Assembly (NCBI RefSeq): GCF_001050155.1
Contig: NZ_LFVY01000004.1
Span: forward strand, 186,001 to 250,000
Source of the DNA: Nitratireductor soli
GTDB lineage: Bacteria > Pseudomonadota > Alphaproteobacteria > Rhizobiales > Rhizobiaceae
Reading direction: 5' to 3'
DNA: 64,000 nucleotides
The translations under genes and the position numbers were made by a program. The notes beneath the pieces are model-generated. The model saw only the letters and a list, made by a program, of their open reading frames with translations, was not told where the DNA came from and ran no database searches. This document shows, piece after piece, positions 35,505-45,209 of the stretch. The stretch's first letter is position 1, and each line of letters opens with the position of its first letter.

Positions 35505-36251
35505 GTGAACGACCATGTGAGGATTGAGCGCCGTGGCGCGCTGCAGGTGATCCGGCTCAACCGGCCGGAGAAGAAGAACGCCATCACGCGGGCCATGTAT
35601 GCGGCAATGGCGGCGGCGTTGACGGCCGGCGACGCCGACGACGGCGTGCGCTGCCATGTGATCCTGGGGCAGCGGGGCGCTTTTTCGGCCGGCAACGACC
35701 TCGCCGATTTCCTCGCCGTTGCCACTGGCGGCGAGGGCGGCCAGGAGGTCTATGATTTCCTCCTGGCACTGGCCAAGGCCGCCAAGCCGCTGGTTTCCGG
35801 CGTCGATGGGATCGCCGTCGGTATCGGCACGACGATGCACATGCATTGCGACCTGACGCTGGCGACGCCGGCAACGGTTTTCTCGACGCCATTCGTCGAT
35901 TTGGGCCTGGTGCCGGAGGCAGGCTCGAGCCTGATTGCGCCGATGGTGCTGGGACATCAGCGCGCTTTCGCCTTGCTGGCGCTGGGGCAGGGGCTTGTCG
36001 CTGAAGAGGCGAAGGCCGCAGGCCTTATCCATGCCGTGGTCGATCCCGACGCGCTGGACGATGCGGTCTACGAACTGGCCGAGAGACTGGCGGCCAAACC
36101 GCCCGAAGCCCTGCGGATCGCCCGCGACCTCATTCGCGGTCCGCGCGAGGCCATCATCGCGCGCATCGGCGAGGAGGCGGAGCATTTTCGCGCGCGCCTC
36201 AAATCGGACGAGGCGCGCACGGCGTTCATGGCCTTCATGAGCAGGAAATAG
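35505..36251 (+). CDS. enoyl-CoA hydratase/isomerase family protein
   Basis: 248 residues from a GTG at 35505 with GGGAGG upstream; the TTG three bases earlier is an alternative. Crotonase motifs are clear: LNRPEKKNAITRAMY, GAFSAGNDLADF (oxyanion hole) and VDGIAVGIGTTMHMHCDLTL. It hydrates or isomerises the enoyl-CoA from the preceding dehydrogenase. The usual catalytic glutamate pair is not fully obvious, so isomerase or another crotonase activity is possible. Confidence 0.92.
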   Translation: MNDHVRIERRGALQVIRLNRPEKKNAITRAMYAAMAAALTAGDADDGVRCHVILGQRGAFSAGNDLADFLAVATGGEGGQEVYDFLLALAKAAKPLVSGVDGIAVGIGTTMHMHCDLTLATPATVFSTPFVDLGLVPEAGSSLIAPMVLGHQRAFALLALGQGLVAEEAKAAGLIHAVVDPDALDDAVYELAERLAAKPPEALRIARDLIRGPREAIIARIGEEAEHFRARLKSDEARTAFMAFMSRK

Positions 36252-36278
36252 CGGGCGCAGGGGGCTTTGCGCCAGCAG

Positions 36279-36896
36279 TCAGGGATAAAGACGCTTCGTC
36301 TGCCAGCCGCCATCCGCGCTACGGCTGAACACCACCCGGTCATGCAGGCGGAATGGCCGGTCGTGCCAGAACTCGATGGTCTGCGGCAGGATGCGGAACC
36401 CGGACCAATGGTCCGGTCGCGGGATGGCGCCGATGGCGTATCTGGCGGTGTATTCGGCGACGGCTTTTTCCAGCGCGAAACGGCTTTCCAGCGGTCGCGA
36501 CTGTTTCGAGGCCCAGGCGCCGATGCGGCTGCCGCGCGGGCGCGAGGCGTAATAGGCGTCGGCCTCCTCATCGCTGACCTGCTCGACCGGGCCGCGCACC
36601 CGCACCTGGCGGCGCAGGCTCTTCCAGTGGAAACACATGGCGGCCTTCCTGGCGCCCAGGATCTCGCGGCCCTTGGCGCTTTCGAAATTGGTGTAGAAGA
36701 CGAAGCCGCGTTCGTCGAACCCTTTCAGAAGCACCATGCGGACATTCGGCATGCCGTCCGCATCGACCGTCGCCAGCGCCACCGCGTTGGGATCGTTCGG
36801 CTCCGACTGCCCGGCATCTTCCAGCCATTCGGCAAACAGCCGGTAGGGCTCGTCGCGCTCCGTGAAGTCACCGGATTTTAACCTGTCGTCAATCAT
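36279..36896 (-). CDS. pdxH: pyridoxamine 5'-phosphate oxidase
   Basis: 205 residues from the ATG at 36896. It has [35 protein letters not shown] (FMN-binding), [13 protein letters not shown] and the C-terminal [12 protein letters not shown] of PdxH. It oxidises pyridoxine or pyridoxamine 5'-phosphate to pyridoxal 5'-phosphate with FMN and oxygen. It is divergent from the lipoprotein gene with an 81-base gap and convergent with the enoyl-CoA hydratase gene. Confidence 0.96.
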   Translation of the reverse strand: MIDDRLKSGDFTERDEPYRLFAEWLEDAGQSEPNDPNAVALATVDADGMPNVRMVLLKGFDERGFVFYTNFESAKGREILGARKAAMCFHWKSLRRQVRVRGPVEQVSDEEADAYYASRPRGSRIGAWASKQSRPLESRFALEKAVAEYTARYAIGAIPRPDHWSGFRILPQTIEFWHDRPFRLHDRVVFSRSADGGWQTKRLYP

Positions 36897-36977
36897 GATG
36901 AATGCCTGGATCGTTAAGCTGTACGGGGAGAATGCCGATTGCCGGGGGCAACGCAAGCGCCAGTTGGGGGCAGGGCC

Positions 36978-37394
36978 TTGGCTCTGCGCTTTTTCGGTCG
37001 CGCCACGCTTGTATCCCTCTTGTCGCTTGCCGCCGGCTGCACGACCGGGGTGCTGGATCCGGGGCAGCCGGAAATCGACCGGTCTCTGGTGACACATTCG
37101 ATCCCGACCGCCATGCCCGAGGGCCTTTCTGTGCCGGCAATTCCCGGCACGTCCGCTGTTCAGGCGAAGCTCGCCGCCGCCATGGACGGCGACGGTGCCG
37201 CGCTGCCGTTGGCTTGGGAAGATCCCGACAGCGGCACGCGGGGGATGGTGACGCACGTCGCCGCCGGTAAGCGCGATGCATGCAGGGATTTCGTTACCAC
37301 CCGCGAGAGTTTCGACGGAGTGAGTCTCTATCGCGGCGAGCTGTGCAGCGACGATGCGGCCGGTTGGCAAATCCGCGCATTTGGGCCTCTATAG
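36978..37394 (+). CDS. outer membrane lipoprotein, RT0821/Lpp0805-type surface protein
   Basis: 138 residues from a TTG at 36978, chosen because GGGGCAGGG precedes it and the frame opens with a lipoprotein signal peptide. The lipobox is LSLAAGC, with lipidated cysteine at about residue 20. The C-terminal region ([33 protein letters not shown]) matches the 17-kDa surface antigen-like family that uses a glycine-rich or short outer membrane domain. A longer form from 36939 is possible. It is in the same divergent unit as pdxH. Confidence 0.78.
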   Translation: MALRFFGRATLVSLLSLAAGCTTGVLDPGQPEIDRSLVTHSIPTAMPEGLSVPAIPGTSAVQAKLAAAMDGDGAALPLAWEDPDSGTRGMVTHVAAGKRDACRDFVTTRESFDGVSLYRGELCSDDAAGWQIRAFGPL

Positions 37395-37513
37395 GCTCGA
37401 ACAGCGCGGCCTGGTCTGGAATTTCTTCCTAGCCAATCGCATATTATGAACGACACCCCCATTTCACGACCGTTTTGCCGTACAATGCGCGACGGTCAGC
37501 AACAGAGCAGCAC

Positions 37514-38458
37514 ATGCGTGATCCTTACGACATACTCGGCGTGGCGAAGAAAGCCTCGGCCAAGGACATCAAATCGGCCTACCGCAAGCTGGCGAAGAAA
37601 TATCATCCGGACCAGCAGCCGGACGATCCGAAGGCCAAGGAGCGGTTCAACGAGATCGGCCAGGCCTACGAGCTTCTCGGCGACGAAAAGAAACGCGGCG
37701 CCTTCGACCGCGGCGAGATCGATGCCGAGGGCAAGCCGCGCTTCCAGGGCTTCGAGGGCGCGGGCGGCGGCGATCCGTTCGCCGGTTTCCGCCGTTCCGG
37801 CCGGGCCGGTCCCGGCGGCCAGCAATTCGAATTCCGCACCGGCGGCGCCGACGGCGCCGGCTTTGGCGGGGCGGATATCTTCAGCGAGATTTTCGGCCAG
37901 GCCTTCTCGCAGGGCGGCGGTGCCGGCCGGACACGCCAGGCCGGGGGCGCCGGGCGGCGCCCGAGCGGCATGGGCGATCTCAACGCGACGCTCGACGTCG
38001 ACATCGAGGATGTCGCCAAGGCTGCCAAGGTGACGGCGATTTTCCCCGGCGGGCGGCGCATCGCCGTCAAGCTGCCGCACTATGTCGAGGACGGCCAGGT
38101 GATCCGCTTGAAGGGGCAAGGCGACGAGACGCCGTTCGGCGAGCGCGGCGACGCGCTGGTCAAGCTGCGCTTCAGGAAACATCCGCGCTATAGGGTCGAG
38201 GGGCGCGACCTGCATGTCGACCTGCCGGTCAGCCTGCGCGACGCCGTTCTGGGCGCCAAGGTGGCCGTCGAGACGCCGGCCGGCAAGATCGCCGTGGCGG
38301 TGCCCGCCTGGTCGAGTTCGGACCGCACCCTGCGCCTGAAGGGGCGCGGCCTGCCGCGCAAGACCGAGGGGCACGGCGACCTCTACGCCCATGTGCAGAT
38401 CATGCTGCCGGAAGGCGGCGATCCGGCGCTGGAGGCTTTGTTCCGCCAATCCGCTTGA
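37514..38458 (+). CDS. DnaJ C-terminal domain protein (CbpA-like co-chaperone)
   Basis: 314 residues from the ATG at 37514. The J domain is residues 1-65 with HPD at 31-33 ([10 protein letters not shown]). A glycine-rich linker follows, then the DnaJ C-terminal domain from about residue 155 ([27 protein letters not shown]). There is no cysteine-rich zinc finger, so it is a class II (CbpA/DjlA-like) J protein, which delivers clients to DnaK. It is followed by repeat A copy 5 and fabI. Confidence 0.94.
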   Translation: MRDPYDILGVAKKASAKDIKSAYRKLAKKYHPDQQPDDPKAKERFNEIGQAYELLGDEKKRGAFDRGEIDAEGKPRFQGFEGAGGGDPFAGFRRSGRAGPGGQQFEFRTGGADGAGFGGADIFSEIFGQAFSQGGGAGRTRQAGGAGRRPSGMGDLNATLDVDIEDVAKAAKVTAIFPGGRRIAVKLPHYVEDGQVIRLKGQGDETPFGERGDALVKLRFRKHPRYRVEGRDLHVDLPVSLRDAVLGAKVAVETPAGKIAVAVPAWSSSDRTLRLKGRGLPRKTEGHGDLYAHVQIMLPEGGDPALEALFRQSA

Positions 38459-38497
38459 TGCATCCGTTGGGCTGTGCGATAGGGCTGCCGGCTTGTC

Positions 38498-38553
38498 GCA
38501 TTTTGCAGTCAGGTGGAATCATCTGACGTGCGCATAAATGCGGAAAAACAAGA
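38498..38553 (+). repeat. dispersed repeat family A, copy 5
   Basis: GCATTTTGCAGTCAGGTGG, then AATCATCTGACG and CGCATAAATGCGGAAAAAC. It lies 40 bases downstream of the dnaJ-like gene and about 160 bases upstream of fabI. Confidence 0.88.
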
Positions 38554-38714
38554 AGACCGAGCGTCCTTTATGCGTCCGAATGGACGCATGGCGCTCTAGA
38601 GCGTCGCCGGGCAGGGGAATCGCCCGTCCGAAGATGCGCGAATACGGAGTGAGGAAGTGCCGCGCTTGGGATGAGCGCACGGCGCTTCGGCAACAGAGTT
38701 CGGAGAACCATTCC

Positions 38715-39533
38715 ATGGCAAACGGCAATGGCCTGATGGCCGGAAAGCGCGGCCTCGTTCTGGGGGTCGCCAACAATCGCTCGATCGCCTGGGGCATTGC
38801 CAAGGCGTGCGCGGGAGAAGGCGCGGAACTGGCGTTGACCTATCAGGGCGACGCCCTGAAGAAGCGCGTCGAGCCGCTGGCCGAGGAACTGGGCGCGATC
38901 GTTGCCGGCCATTGCGACGTGACCGACATGGACAGCGTCGATGCGGTGTTTCAGACCGTCGAGAAGGCATGGGGAAAGCTGGACTTCCTCGTCCATGCCG
39001 TCGCCTTTTCCGACAAGGATGAATTGACCGGGCGCTATGTCGAGACGACGCGTGATAATTTCCTGCGCACCATGGACGTCTCGGTCTATTCGCTGACGGC
39101 GGTGGCCAAGCGCGCCGAGCCGCTGATGACCGAAGGCGGATCGATCCTGACGCTGACCTATTACGGCGCCGAGAAGGTGATGCCGCACTACAACGTCATG
39201 GGCGTGGCCAAGGCGGCGCTCGAGGCGAGCGTGCGCTACCTGGCGGTCGACCTGGGCGGCAACAACATCCGCGTCAACGCCATTTCGGCCGGCCCGATCA
39301 AGACGCTGGCCGCCTCCGGCATCGGCGATTTCCGCTACATCCTGCGCTGGAACGAATACAATTCGCCGCTGAAGCGCGTCGTCACCACCGACGAGGTGGG
39401 CGATTCGGGCCTCTACCTGCTGTCGCATCTGTCGCGCGGGGTGACCGGCGAGGTGCTGCATGTGGATTCGGGCTATCACGTGGTCGGCATGAAGGCCGTC
39501 GACGCGCCGGATATTTCCGTCGTCACGGAATAA
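38715..39533 (+). CDS. fabI: enoyl-[acyl-carrier-protein] reductase (NADH)
   Basis: 272 residues from the ATG at 38715, with GGAGAA upstream. It is an SDR-fold FabI: LVLGVANNRSIAWGIAKA (NADH loop), the catalytic Y159 and K166 in YNVMGVAK, and RVNAISAGPIKTLAASGI. It performs the last reduction of each fatty acid elongation cycle. Y159 and K166 correspond to E. coli Y156 and K163. The gene is followed 15 bases later by a phosphatase gene. Confidence 0.96.
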   Translation: MANGNGLMAGKRGLVLGVANNRSIAWGIAKACAGEGAELALTYQGDALKKRVEPLAEELGAIVAGHCDVTDMDSVDAVFQTVEKAWGKLDFLVHAVAFSDKDELTGRYVETTRDNFLRTMDVSVYSLTAVAKRAEPLMTEGGSILTLTYYGAEKVMPHYNVMGVAKAALEASVRYLAVDLGGNNIRVNAISAGPIKTLAASGIGDFRYILRWNEYNSPLKRVVTTDEVGDSGLYLLSHLSRGVTGEVLHVDSGYHVVGMKAVDAPDISVVTE

Positions 39534-39547
39534 GCCAAGAGCCGACC

Positions 39548-40135
39548 TTGACGCCACCGATCTACATTTCCCGCCACGGCCAGACCGACTGGAACGTCGA
39601 GGAACGGCTGCAGGGCCAGGCCGACACGGACATCAATGCCATCGGCCGCGCCCAGGCGGATCGCAACGGAACGCGGCTGGGGGAACTCATCGGTCAGGCT
39701 GAGGGCTTCGATTTCGTCTGCAGCCCGCTGCGCCGCACCCGCGAGACGATGGAGCGCGTGCGCGCCAGGATGGGGCTCGACCCTGCCGCCTATCGCACCG
39801 ATCCCCGGTTGATGGAACTGCATTTCGGCGCCTGGCAGGGCTTCACCTATCAGGAGCTCGAGGCAGCCGAGCCGGGCTGCACGCAGGCGCGCTCACGCGA
39901 CAAGTGGCGCTTTGTTCCGCCGGGCGGAGAAGCGGAAAGCTATGAAATGCTGGCGGTACGCGTGAAAACCTGGCTCGACGATGTGCGGCAGCCGACGGTC
40001 TGCGTCACCCATGGCGGGGTGATCCGCGCGTTCCTGTATCTGAACGGGTTGGTTACGTCGCACGAGGCGGCCAACCGTGGCACGCCGCAGGATCGTATCC
40101 TGCGGCTGCATGATGGCAAGGCGGAGTGGTTGTGA
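39548..40135 (+). CDS. histidine phosphatase family protein
   Basis: 195 residues from a TTG start. The catalytic RHG motif is SRHGQTDWN (H10) and the second arm is THGGVIRAF, with SPLRRTRETM between them. It belongs to the phosphoglycerate mutase-like branch; the substrate, a phosphorylated metabolite, is unknown. It probably shares a transcript with fabI and is convergent with the DUF1344 gene. Confidence 0.9.
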   Translation: MTPPIYISRHGQTDWNVEERLQGQADTDINAIGRAQADRNGTRLGELIGQAEGFDFVCSPLRRTRETMERVRARMGLDPAAYRTDPRLMELHFGAWQGFTYQELEAAEPGCTQARSRDKWRFVPPGGEAESYEMLAVRVKTWLDDVRQPTVCVTHGGVIRAFLYLNGLVTSHEAANRGTPQDRILRLHDGKAEWL

Positions 40136-40138
40136 ACC

Positions 40139-40387
40139 CTATTCGGGCAGCAGCATGTCGGTGATCTGCTTGACGCCGTTGTCGACCTCGCGATAGGCGA
40201 CCACCACATCCATGCCCTGCTCGATGACCGAAACATCCATCTCGGTCGGCAGTTTGTAGGTCTGGCCGTTTTCCAGTGTGATCGTCAGGTTTTCCTGGTC
40301 GATCTTGGTAATCTTGCCTTCCGCGTCGGCGGCGAGCGCCGGAAAGGCGAAGGCACATAAGGCGAGTGCTGCTGCAAATTTGCGCAT
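40139..40387 (-). CDS. DUF1344 family periplasmic protein
   Basis: 82 residues. A signal peptide (MRKFAAALALCAFAFPALA) is followed by a small beta-type domain (DAEGKITKIDQENLTITLEN) characteristic of DUF1344. The family is found mainly in Hyphomicrobiales and has no assigned role. It ends four bases from the convergent phosphatase gene. Confidence 0.88.
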   Translation of the reverse strand: MRKFAAALALCAFAFPALAADAEGKITKIDQENLTITLENGQTYKLPTEMDVSVIEQGMDVVVAYREVDNGVKQITDMLLPE

Positions 40388-40535
40388 TCGGGACCTCTTG
40401 AATGTGGCTTTAGCGTCGAGCGCCTAAAGCGCGGAATCACCGATTTCTATAGAACAATCCAAATGTGTCAAAACTGGTGCGGAGCGGATCGTTTCGCGCC
40501 TGGCCAGCCGCGGTTCCCGCGCCTCCGCGCCGACT

Positions 40536-40988
40536 TCATTCCTCCTCGGGAATTCTGAGGATCACGGCGTCGTCCGGACCGACGGCGCGCCCGTCCCGCG
40601 CGCGGATGTCGAGGTGAACCGGCAATCCCTGCGCACGATCGACGAGGACCGAGTGTTTCTCGCCCGGGCCGAACAGATGACGCTCGCCGAATTGACGCAG
40701 CGCGACCATCACCGGAAACAGGTCCTGCCCCATCTCCGTCAGGCGATACTCCATGCGCGATCCGCTGTCGCCGACGGGGATCGCCTCCAGAATGCCGCGC
40801 TCCACCAGCGTGCGCAGGCGGTCGGTGAGGATGTTCCTGGCGATGCCCAGGCTCTTGCGGAACTCGCTGAAGCGCGTCAGGCCGTCGAAGGCGTCGCGCA
40901 CGATCAGCAGGGACCACCAGTCGCCGATCACGTCCAGCGAGCGGGCGCTGGGGCAGTAGTCTCCCTTGAGGCTCTTTCGCCCGACCAT
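40536..40988 (-). CDS. HxlR family transcriptional regulator
   Basis: 150 residues. The winged-helix domain (residues about 10-105) includes CPSARSLDVIGDWWSLLIVR, FSEFRKSLGIARNILTDRL and a wing region SRMEYRLTEMGQDL. C12 occupies the position used as a redox or electrophile sensor in HypR/QorR-type members. It is divergent from an MFS exporter, with a palindromic operator between them, so it probably represses that exporter and itself. Confidence 0.92.
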   Translation of the reverse strand: MVGRKSLKGDYCPSARSLDVIGDWWSLLIVRDAFDGLTRFSEFRKSLGIARNILTDRLRTLVERGILEAIPVGDSGSRMEYRLTEMGQDLFPVMVALRQFGERHLFGPGEKHSVLVDRAQGLPVHLDIRARDGRAVGPDDAVILRIPEEE

Positions 40989-41029
40989 CGATTTGGCTCC
41001 GACACGAGAATCCGGCTGCTATCCGATTT

Positions 41030-41087
41030 TTGGTTGCATTATAAAACCAAAAAAGATATCCGTCTTAAGGTCTCATAATACAACCAA
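41030..41087. promoter_or_regulatory. candidate HxlR operator: inverted repeat upstream of MFS and hxlR genes
   Basis: TTGGTTGCATTATA (41030-41043) and CATAATACAACCAA (41074-41087) form an inverted repeat matching at 12 of 14 positions across a 30-base gap. It lies between the divergent HxlR and MFS genes. The first arm is also part of a smaller symmetric unit, TGGTT-N9-AACCA. Confidence 0.6.
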
Positions 41088-41105
41088 ATTTGACGGAAGT
41101 TTGCA

Positions 41106-42455
41106 ATGGATTCGATCGATGACGACGCGCCGCGCGGCGCGGCGAACGATGTTTTGCGCTCGGACGAAAGAGGCGCAAGCGGCGATGGAGACGGCGAGAG
41201 GACTGTGGCGGCATGCACGCCCGATGCCGGCACGCCGGCGCTCACCCCACCGGTTATCCTCCTGTTCGCGGTGGCCAGTGGTCTTGCGGTCGCCAACGCC
41301 TATTTCGCCCATCCGCTGCTCGACGTGATGGCCGACGATCTCGGGCTGACGCTTTCCGTCGCCGGCCTGATCGTCGGCGCCACGCAATTCGGCTACGCGG
41401 TCGGCCTCATCCTGCTGGTGCCGCTCGGTGACCTCATCGACCGGCGCAAGCTGATCGTCGGCCAGTCGCTGCTGTCGGTCCTGGCGCTCGGCTGCGTCGG
41501 TTTCTCCGCCACCTCGGCGATGCTCCTGGCGTCGATGGCGGCCGTCGGCCTGCTGGCCGTCGTCACCCAGGCGCTCGTCGCCTATGCCGCGAGCCTCGCC
41601 CGGCCCGCGGAGCGTGGACAGGTGGTCGGCGTGGTGACGAGCGGCATCGTGCTCGGCATTCTCCTGGCGCGCACCGTTGCCGGTCTCCTGACCGATCTTT
41701 CCGGCTGGCGCACCGTCTATCTGGTGTCAGCCGTCCTGACGCTGGCGATTGCCGCGCTTCTCTACAGGGTTCTGCCGCGCCAGGACAAACCGAGGGCGCG
41801 GATCGCCTATCCGCGCCTGATCGGCTCCATGCTGACGCTTTTCGTCGAGGAGCCCGTGCTGCGCATCCGCGCCGTGATCGCCATGCTGATCTTCGCCAAC
41901 ATCACGACGCTGCTTGCGCCGTTGGTGCTGCCGCTGAGCGCGCCGCCCTTCTCGCTCTCGCATACGGAGGTCGGGCTCTTTGGACTGGCCGGCGCCGCCG
42001 GCGCGCTCGGCGCGGCCCGTGCCGGCCGCTGGGTCGACCGGGGTCACGGTCAGCGCACGACGGGTATCGCGCTGGCGCTCATGCTGGTTGCCTGGCTGCC
42101 CATCGCCCTGCTGCCGCACTCGATCCTGTGGCTGATCCTCGGCGTGTTCGTCATCGATTTCGGCCTGCAGGCGGCGCATGTCACCAATCAGGGCATGATC
42201 TACCGCGTGCGGCCCGACGCGCAGAACCGGCTGACCGCCGCCTACATGATCTTCTATTCCATCGGCAGCGCGGCCGGCTCGTCGCTGTCGACCATGGTCT
42301 ATGCGCGCGCCGGCTGGGAGGGCGTCTGCCTGATGGGGGCTGGCATCGCCGCCGCGACGCTGGTTTTCTGGGCCGCGACGCTGCGGGCGACGCCCTCCGC
42401 CGCCACGCGGCGGATCGCGGCGGGCATGTCGGACGAGGAGCGCAATCCGGTTTGA
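41106..42455 (+). CDS. MFS transporter, drug/metabolite efflux type
   Basis: 449 residues. A polar N-terminus of about 45 residues precedes 12 predicted helices. The MFS loop motif is [15 protein letters not shown] between helices 2 and 3. The overall type resembles the YnfM/DHA1 exporter group. It is divergent from the HxlR gene that likely controls it. Substrate unknown; HxlR regulators that sense aldehydes, quinones or oxidants are common partners. Confidence 0.9.
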   Translation: MDSIDDDAPRGAANDVLRSDERGASGDGDGERTVAACTPDAGTPALTPPVILLFAVASGLAVANAYFAHPLLDVMADDLGLTLSVAGLIVGATQFGYAVGLILLVPLGDLIDRRKLIVGQSLLSVLALGCVGFSATSAMLLASMAAVGLLAVVTQALVAYAASLARPAERGQVVGVVTSGIVLGILLARTVAGLLTDLSGWRTVYLVSAVLTLAIAALLYRVLPRQDKPRARIAYPRLIGSMLTLFVEEPVLRIRAVIAMLIFANITTLLAPLVLPLSAPPFSLSHTEVGLFGLAGAAGALGAARAGRWVDRGHGQRTTGIALALMLVAWLPIALLPHSILWLILGVFVIDFGLQAAHVTNQGMIYRVRPDAQNRLTAAYMIFYSIGSAAGSSLSTMVYARAGWEGVCLMGAGIAAATLVFWAATLRATPSAATRRIAAGMSDEERNPV

Positions 42456-42544
42456 CCGCGCGCCGAAACGCCAATAGAAGCGAGGCAATCGGGCCCGGCC
42501 GGTCTTCGGGCTGTCGGAATCCTTGCCTTCTGAAAGCCTTTCCC

Positions 42545-43645
42545 ATGTCGCACAACACATTCGGTCATCTGTTCCGCGTCACCACCTGGGGCGAGAGCCA
42601 TGGGCCGGCGATCGGCTGCGTGATCGACGGCTGCCCACCTGGCATCCGTTTCACCCAAGCCGAGATCCAGGCCGATCTCGACAAGCGCAAGCCCGGCCAG
42701 TCGCGTTTCGTCACCCAGCGCCGCGAGCCGGATGAAGTGAAGATCCTGTCGGGCGTGCTGCCCGACGAGGATGGCGAGACGCTCATCACCACCGGCACGC
42801 CGGTGTCGATGCTGATCGACAATGTCGACCAGCGTTCGAAGGATTATGGGGAGATTGCCAGGCGGTTCCGGCCGGGCCACGCTGATTTCACCTACGAGAC
42901 GAAATACGGCTTGCGCGATTATCGCGGCGGCGGCCGCTCCTCGGCGCGCGAGACGGCGACCAGGGTTGCCGCCGGTGCGCTGGCGCGCAAGGTGGTGCCC
43001 GGCATGGTGGTGCGCGGTGCGCTGGTCTCGATGGGCGACAAGGCCATCGACCGGGCCAATTGGGACTGGGATTTCATCGGCAGCGCCGACAACCCGTTCT
43101 TCACGCCGGACCCGAGATCGGTGCCGGTCTTCACCGACTATCTCGACGGCATCCGCAAGGCGGGGTCCTCCGTCGGCGCGGTGATCGAATTGGTGGCCGA
43201 GGGCGTGCCGGCTGGCCTCGGTGCGCCGATCTACGCCAAGCTCGACCAGGACATCTGCGCCAATCTGATGTCGATCAACGCCGTCAAGGGCGTCGAGATC
43301 GGCAATGGCTTCGAGGCCGCCCGCATCACCGGCGAGGAGAATGCCGACGAAATGCGCATGGGCAATGATGGCAGGCCGCATTTCCTGAGCAACAATGCCG
43401 GTGGCGTTCTCGGCGGCATCTCCACCGGCGAGCCGATCGTCGCGCGCTTCGCCGTCAAGCCGACCTCGTCGATCCTGACGCCGCGCAAGAGCATCGACAA
43501 GGACGGCAACGACGTTGATGTGCAGACGAAGGGGCGGCACGACCCCTGCGTCGGCATCCGCGCCGTGCCGATTGGCGAAGCGATGCTCGCCTGCGCCATC
43601 GCCGACCACTATCTGCGGCACAGAGGACAGACGGGGAGAGGGTGA
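42545..43645 (+). CDS. aroC: chorismate synthase
   Basis: 366 residues from the ATG at 42545. The opening [20 protein letters not shown] is diagnostic, as are [13 protein letters not shown] and the FMN-binding GGISTGEPI and KPTSSI. It converts EPSP to chorismate with reduced FMN, the last step of the shikimate pathway. It ends just before repeat A copy 6. Confidence 0.97.
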   Translation: MSHNTFGHLFRVTTWGESHGPAIGCVIDGCPPGIRFTQAEIQADLDKRKPGQSRFVTQRREPDEVKILSGVLPDEDGETLITTGTPVSMLIDNVDQRSKDYGEIARRFRPGHADFTYETKYGLRDYRGGGRSSARETATRVAAGALARKVVPGMVVRGALVSMGDKAIDRANWDWDFIGSADNPFFTPDPRSVPVFTDYLDGIRKAGSSVGAVIELVAEGVPAGLGAPIYAKLDQDICANLMSINAVKGVEIGNGFEAARITGEENADEMRMGNDGRPHFLSNNAGGVLGGISTGEPIVARFAVKPTSSILTPRKSIDKDGNDVDVQTKGRHDPCVGIRAVPIGEAMLACAIADHYLRHRGQTGRG

Positions 43646-43667
43646 ATCGTCAGGAACATCTCCTGGG

Positions 43668-43767
43668 GCATTTTGCAGTCAGGTGGAGTCACCTGGCGTC
43701 CGCATAAATGCGGAAAAGCAAGGAGCTGGAGCGGTTCAGCGTTTCCATGAAACGATGAACCGGCCTA
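43668..43767 (+). repeat. dispersed repeat family A, copy 6 (extended)
   Basis: GGCATTTTGCAGTCAGGTGG core, the CGCATAAATGCG hairpin, then the third hairpin GCGGTTCAGCGTTTC and GAAACGATGAACCGG. It lies between the convergent ends of aroC and an MFS gene, after aroC. Confidence 0.88.
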
Positions 43768-43868
43768 CCGTGATCCAGAGAAACAGGCCCCGGTTTCCCG
43801 GAGCCTGCAATCAGCCTGTAGTCAATCTGCGATTCCGACAATGATCGTCGTGGCGATCATCGCATCGA

Positions 43869-45089
43869 TCATTCCGCTGGCTGGGCAAGCGGCATGGACA
43901 CCGCGCCGCGGCGTTCGCCCGCAAGGCTCCTCTGGCCCAGCAGCACCGTCAGGAAGGATGCCGTTCCTGCTGCCACCGAGACCCAGAAGCCATTGTGCGG
44001 CCCGTAGGTATCCACAACCCAGCCGGTCAGGGACGCGCCGAGCGCCATGCCGATGCCGATGCCGGTCATCACCCAGGTGATGCCTTCCGTCAGCATGGCC
44101 TCCGGCACGCGCCGCTCGATCAGGCCGAAAGCGGTGATGAAGGCTGGCGAGACGGCCATTCCGCTGATGAACACGGTGAGGGCGAGCAGAGCCACGGTGT
44201 CGGCGAAGAGCAGCGGCACGGTGGTGAGCGCGATGATGGCGACGGCGATGGCGAACTGGCGCTGCAACGGCATCTTCAGGTTCAGCGCGCCGACGATGAT
44301 GCCGACGACGAACGAGCCGACGGCGTAGACGCCGATCACCAGGCTGGCGGCGCCCGGCTGACCGAGCTCCTTGGTGATCGCCACTGCGCTCACTTCCGCC
44401 GTGGCGAAGATGGCGCCGACGAAGATCAGGGCAAGCGTGATGATCTGCACCGGCCGCAGGCGGATCGCCGAACCCGTGGCTCTACCCTCCGAGGGGCGCA
44501 CGCGCGGCTCGCTCGAGCGCTGAAGGACGAAGGCCGCAACGCCAAAAGCGAGGAACAGCGTGCTGACCAGCATGCCCGCCTCGGGAAACAGGGAGACGCT
44601 CAGGCCGACCGACAGCGACGCGCCGGCGATATAGACCAGCTCGTCGGCGACCGATTCGAAGGCGAAGGCGGTGTTGAGCTCCGGCCGGTCGCGGAAAAGC
44701 TCGGTCCAGCGCGCCCGGACCATCGCCGGGATGCTCGGCATCGTCGCTGCCAGGAGCGCCGAGGCGAACAATGTCCAGACGGGCCAATCCTGGTTGGCGG
44801 CGAGGATCAGAGTGAGAAAGGCGGCTACGGAAATGGCGCTGGTGGGCGCCAGCATGGTGGTCTGGCCGTGGCGGTCGACCAGCCGCGAAATCTGCGGCGC
44901 CAGAAAGGCATTGGTGAGGGCAAATGTGGCCGAGACGGCGCCGGCGAGCCAGTATTCGCCATGGGTTTGCGACAGCATGGCGACGATGCCGATCGGCGCC
45001 ATGGCAATGGGTAACCGGGCAATGAAACCTGCGGCGGCAAAACCCTTGGTTCCCGGCGCCTTGAAGATTTCACGATAGGGATTAGGCAT
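43869..45089 (-). CDS. MFS transporter under TetR control
   Basis: 406 residues. About 12 helices are predicted, with a duplicated MFS layout and a central cytoplasmic loop around residue 200 (SSEPRVRPSEGRATG). It lacks obvious motifs for a known substrate. It is divergent from a TetR regulator, and three copies of one palindrome lie between their starts, which makes it the likely main target of that TetR protein. The family often exports drugs or metabolites. Confidence 0.9.
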   Translation of the reverse strand: MPNPYREIFKAPGTKGFAAAGFIARLPIAMAPIGIVAMLSQTHGEYWLAGAVSATFALTNAFLAPQISRLVDRHGQTTMLAPTSAISVAAFLTLILAANQDWPVWTLFASALLAATMPSIPAMVRARWTELFRDRPELNTAFAFESVADELVYIAGASLSVGLSVSLFPEAGMLVSTLFLAFGVAAFVLQRSSEPRVRPSEGRATGSAIRLRPVQIITLALIFVGAIFATAEVSAVAITKELGQPGAASLVIGVYAVGSFVVGIIVGALNLKMPLQRQFAIAVAIIALTTVPLLFADTVALLALTVFISGMAVSPAFITAFGLIERRVPEAMLTEGITWVMTGIGIGMALGASLTGWVVDTYGPHNGFWVSVAAGTASFLTVLLGQRSLAGERRGAVSMPLAQPAE

Positions 45090-45125
45090 TGGAGCGGTCC
45101 TTGATACGGGGTCTGATCGGGTTTA

Positions 45126-45193
45126 CATACGTTGCGTATGCAGATCAGATAGTGACATACGTGGCGTATGTCAATTAATATACGAAGCGTATG
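45126..45193. promoter_or_regulatory. three copies of a palindromic operator between MFS and tetR genes
   Basis: CATACGTTGCGTATG (45126-45140), CATACGTGGCGTATG (45156-45170) and TATACGAAGCGTATG (45179-45193) share the palindrome ATACG-N3-CGTAT. Centre spacing is 30 and 23 bases. The last copy ends 16 bases before the tetR start, and the first lies 37 bases from the MFS start, so both promoters would be covered. Confidence 0.8.
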
Positions 45194-45209
45194 TGAAGGG
45201 AAAGCCGCC

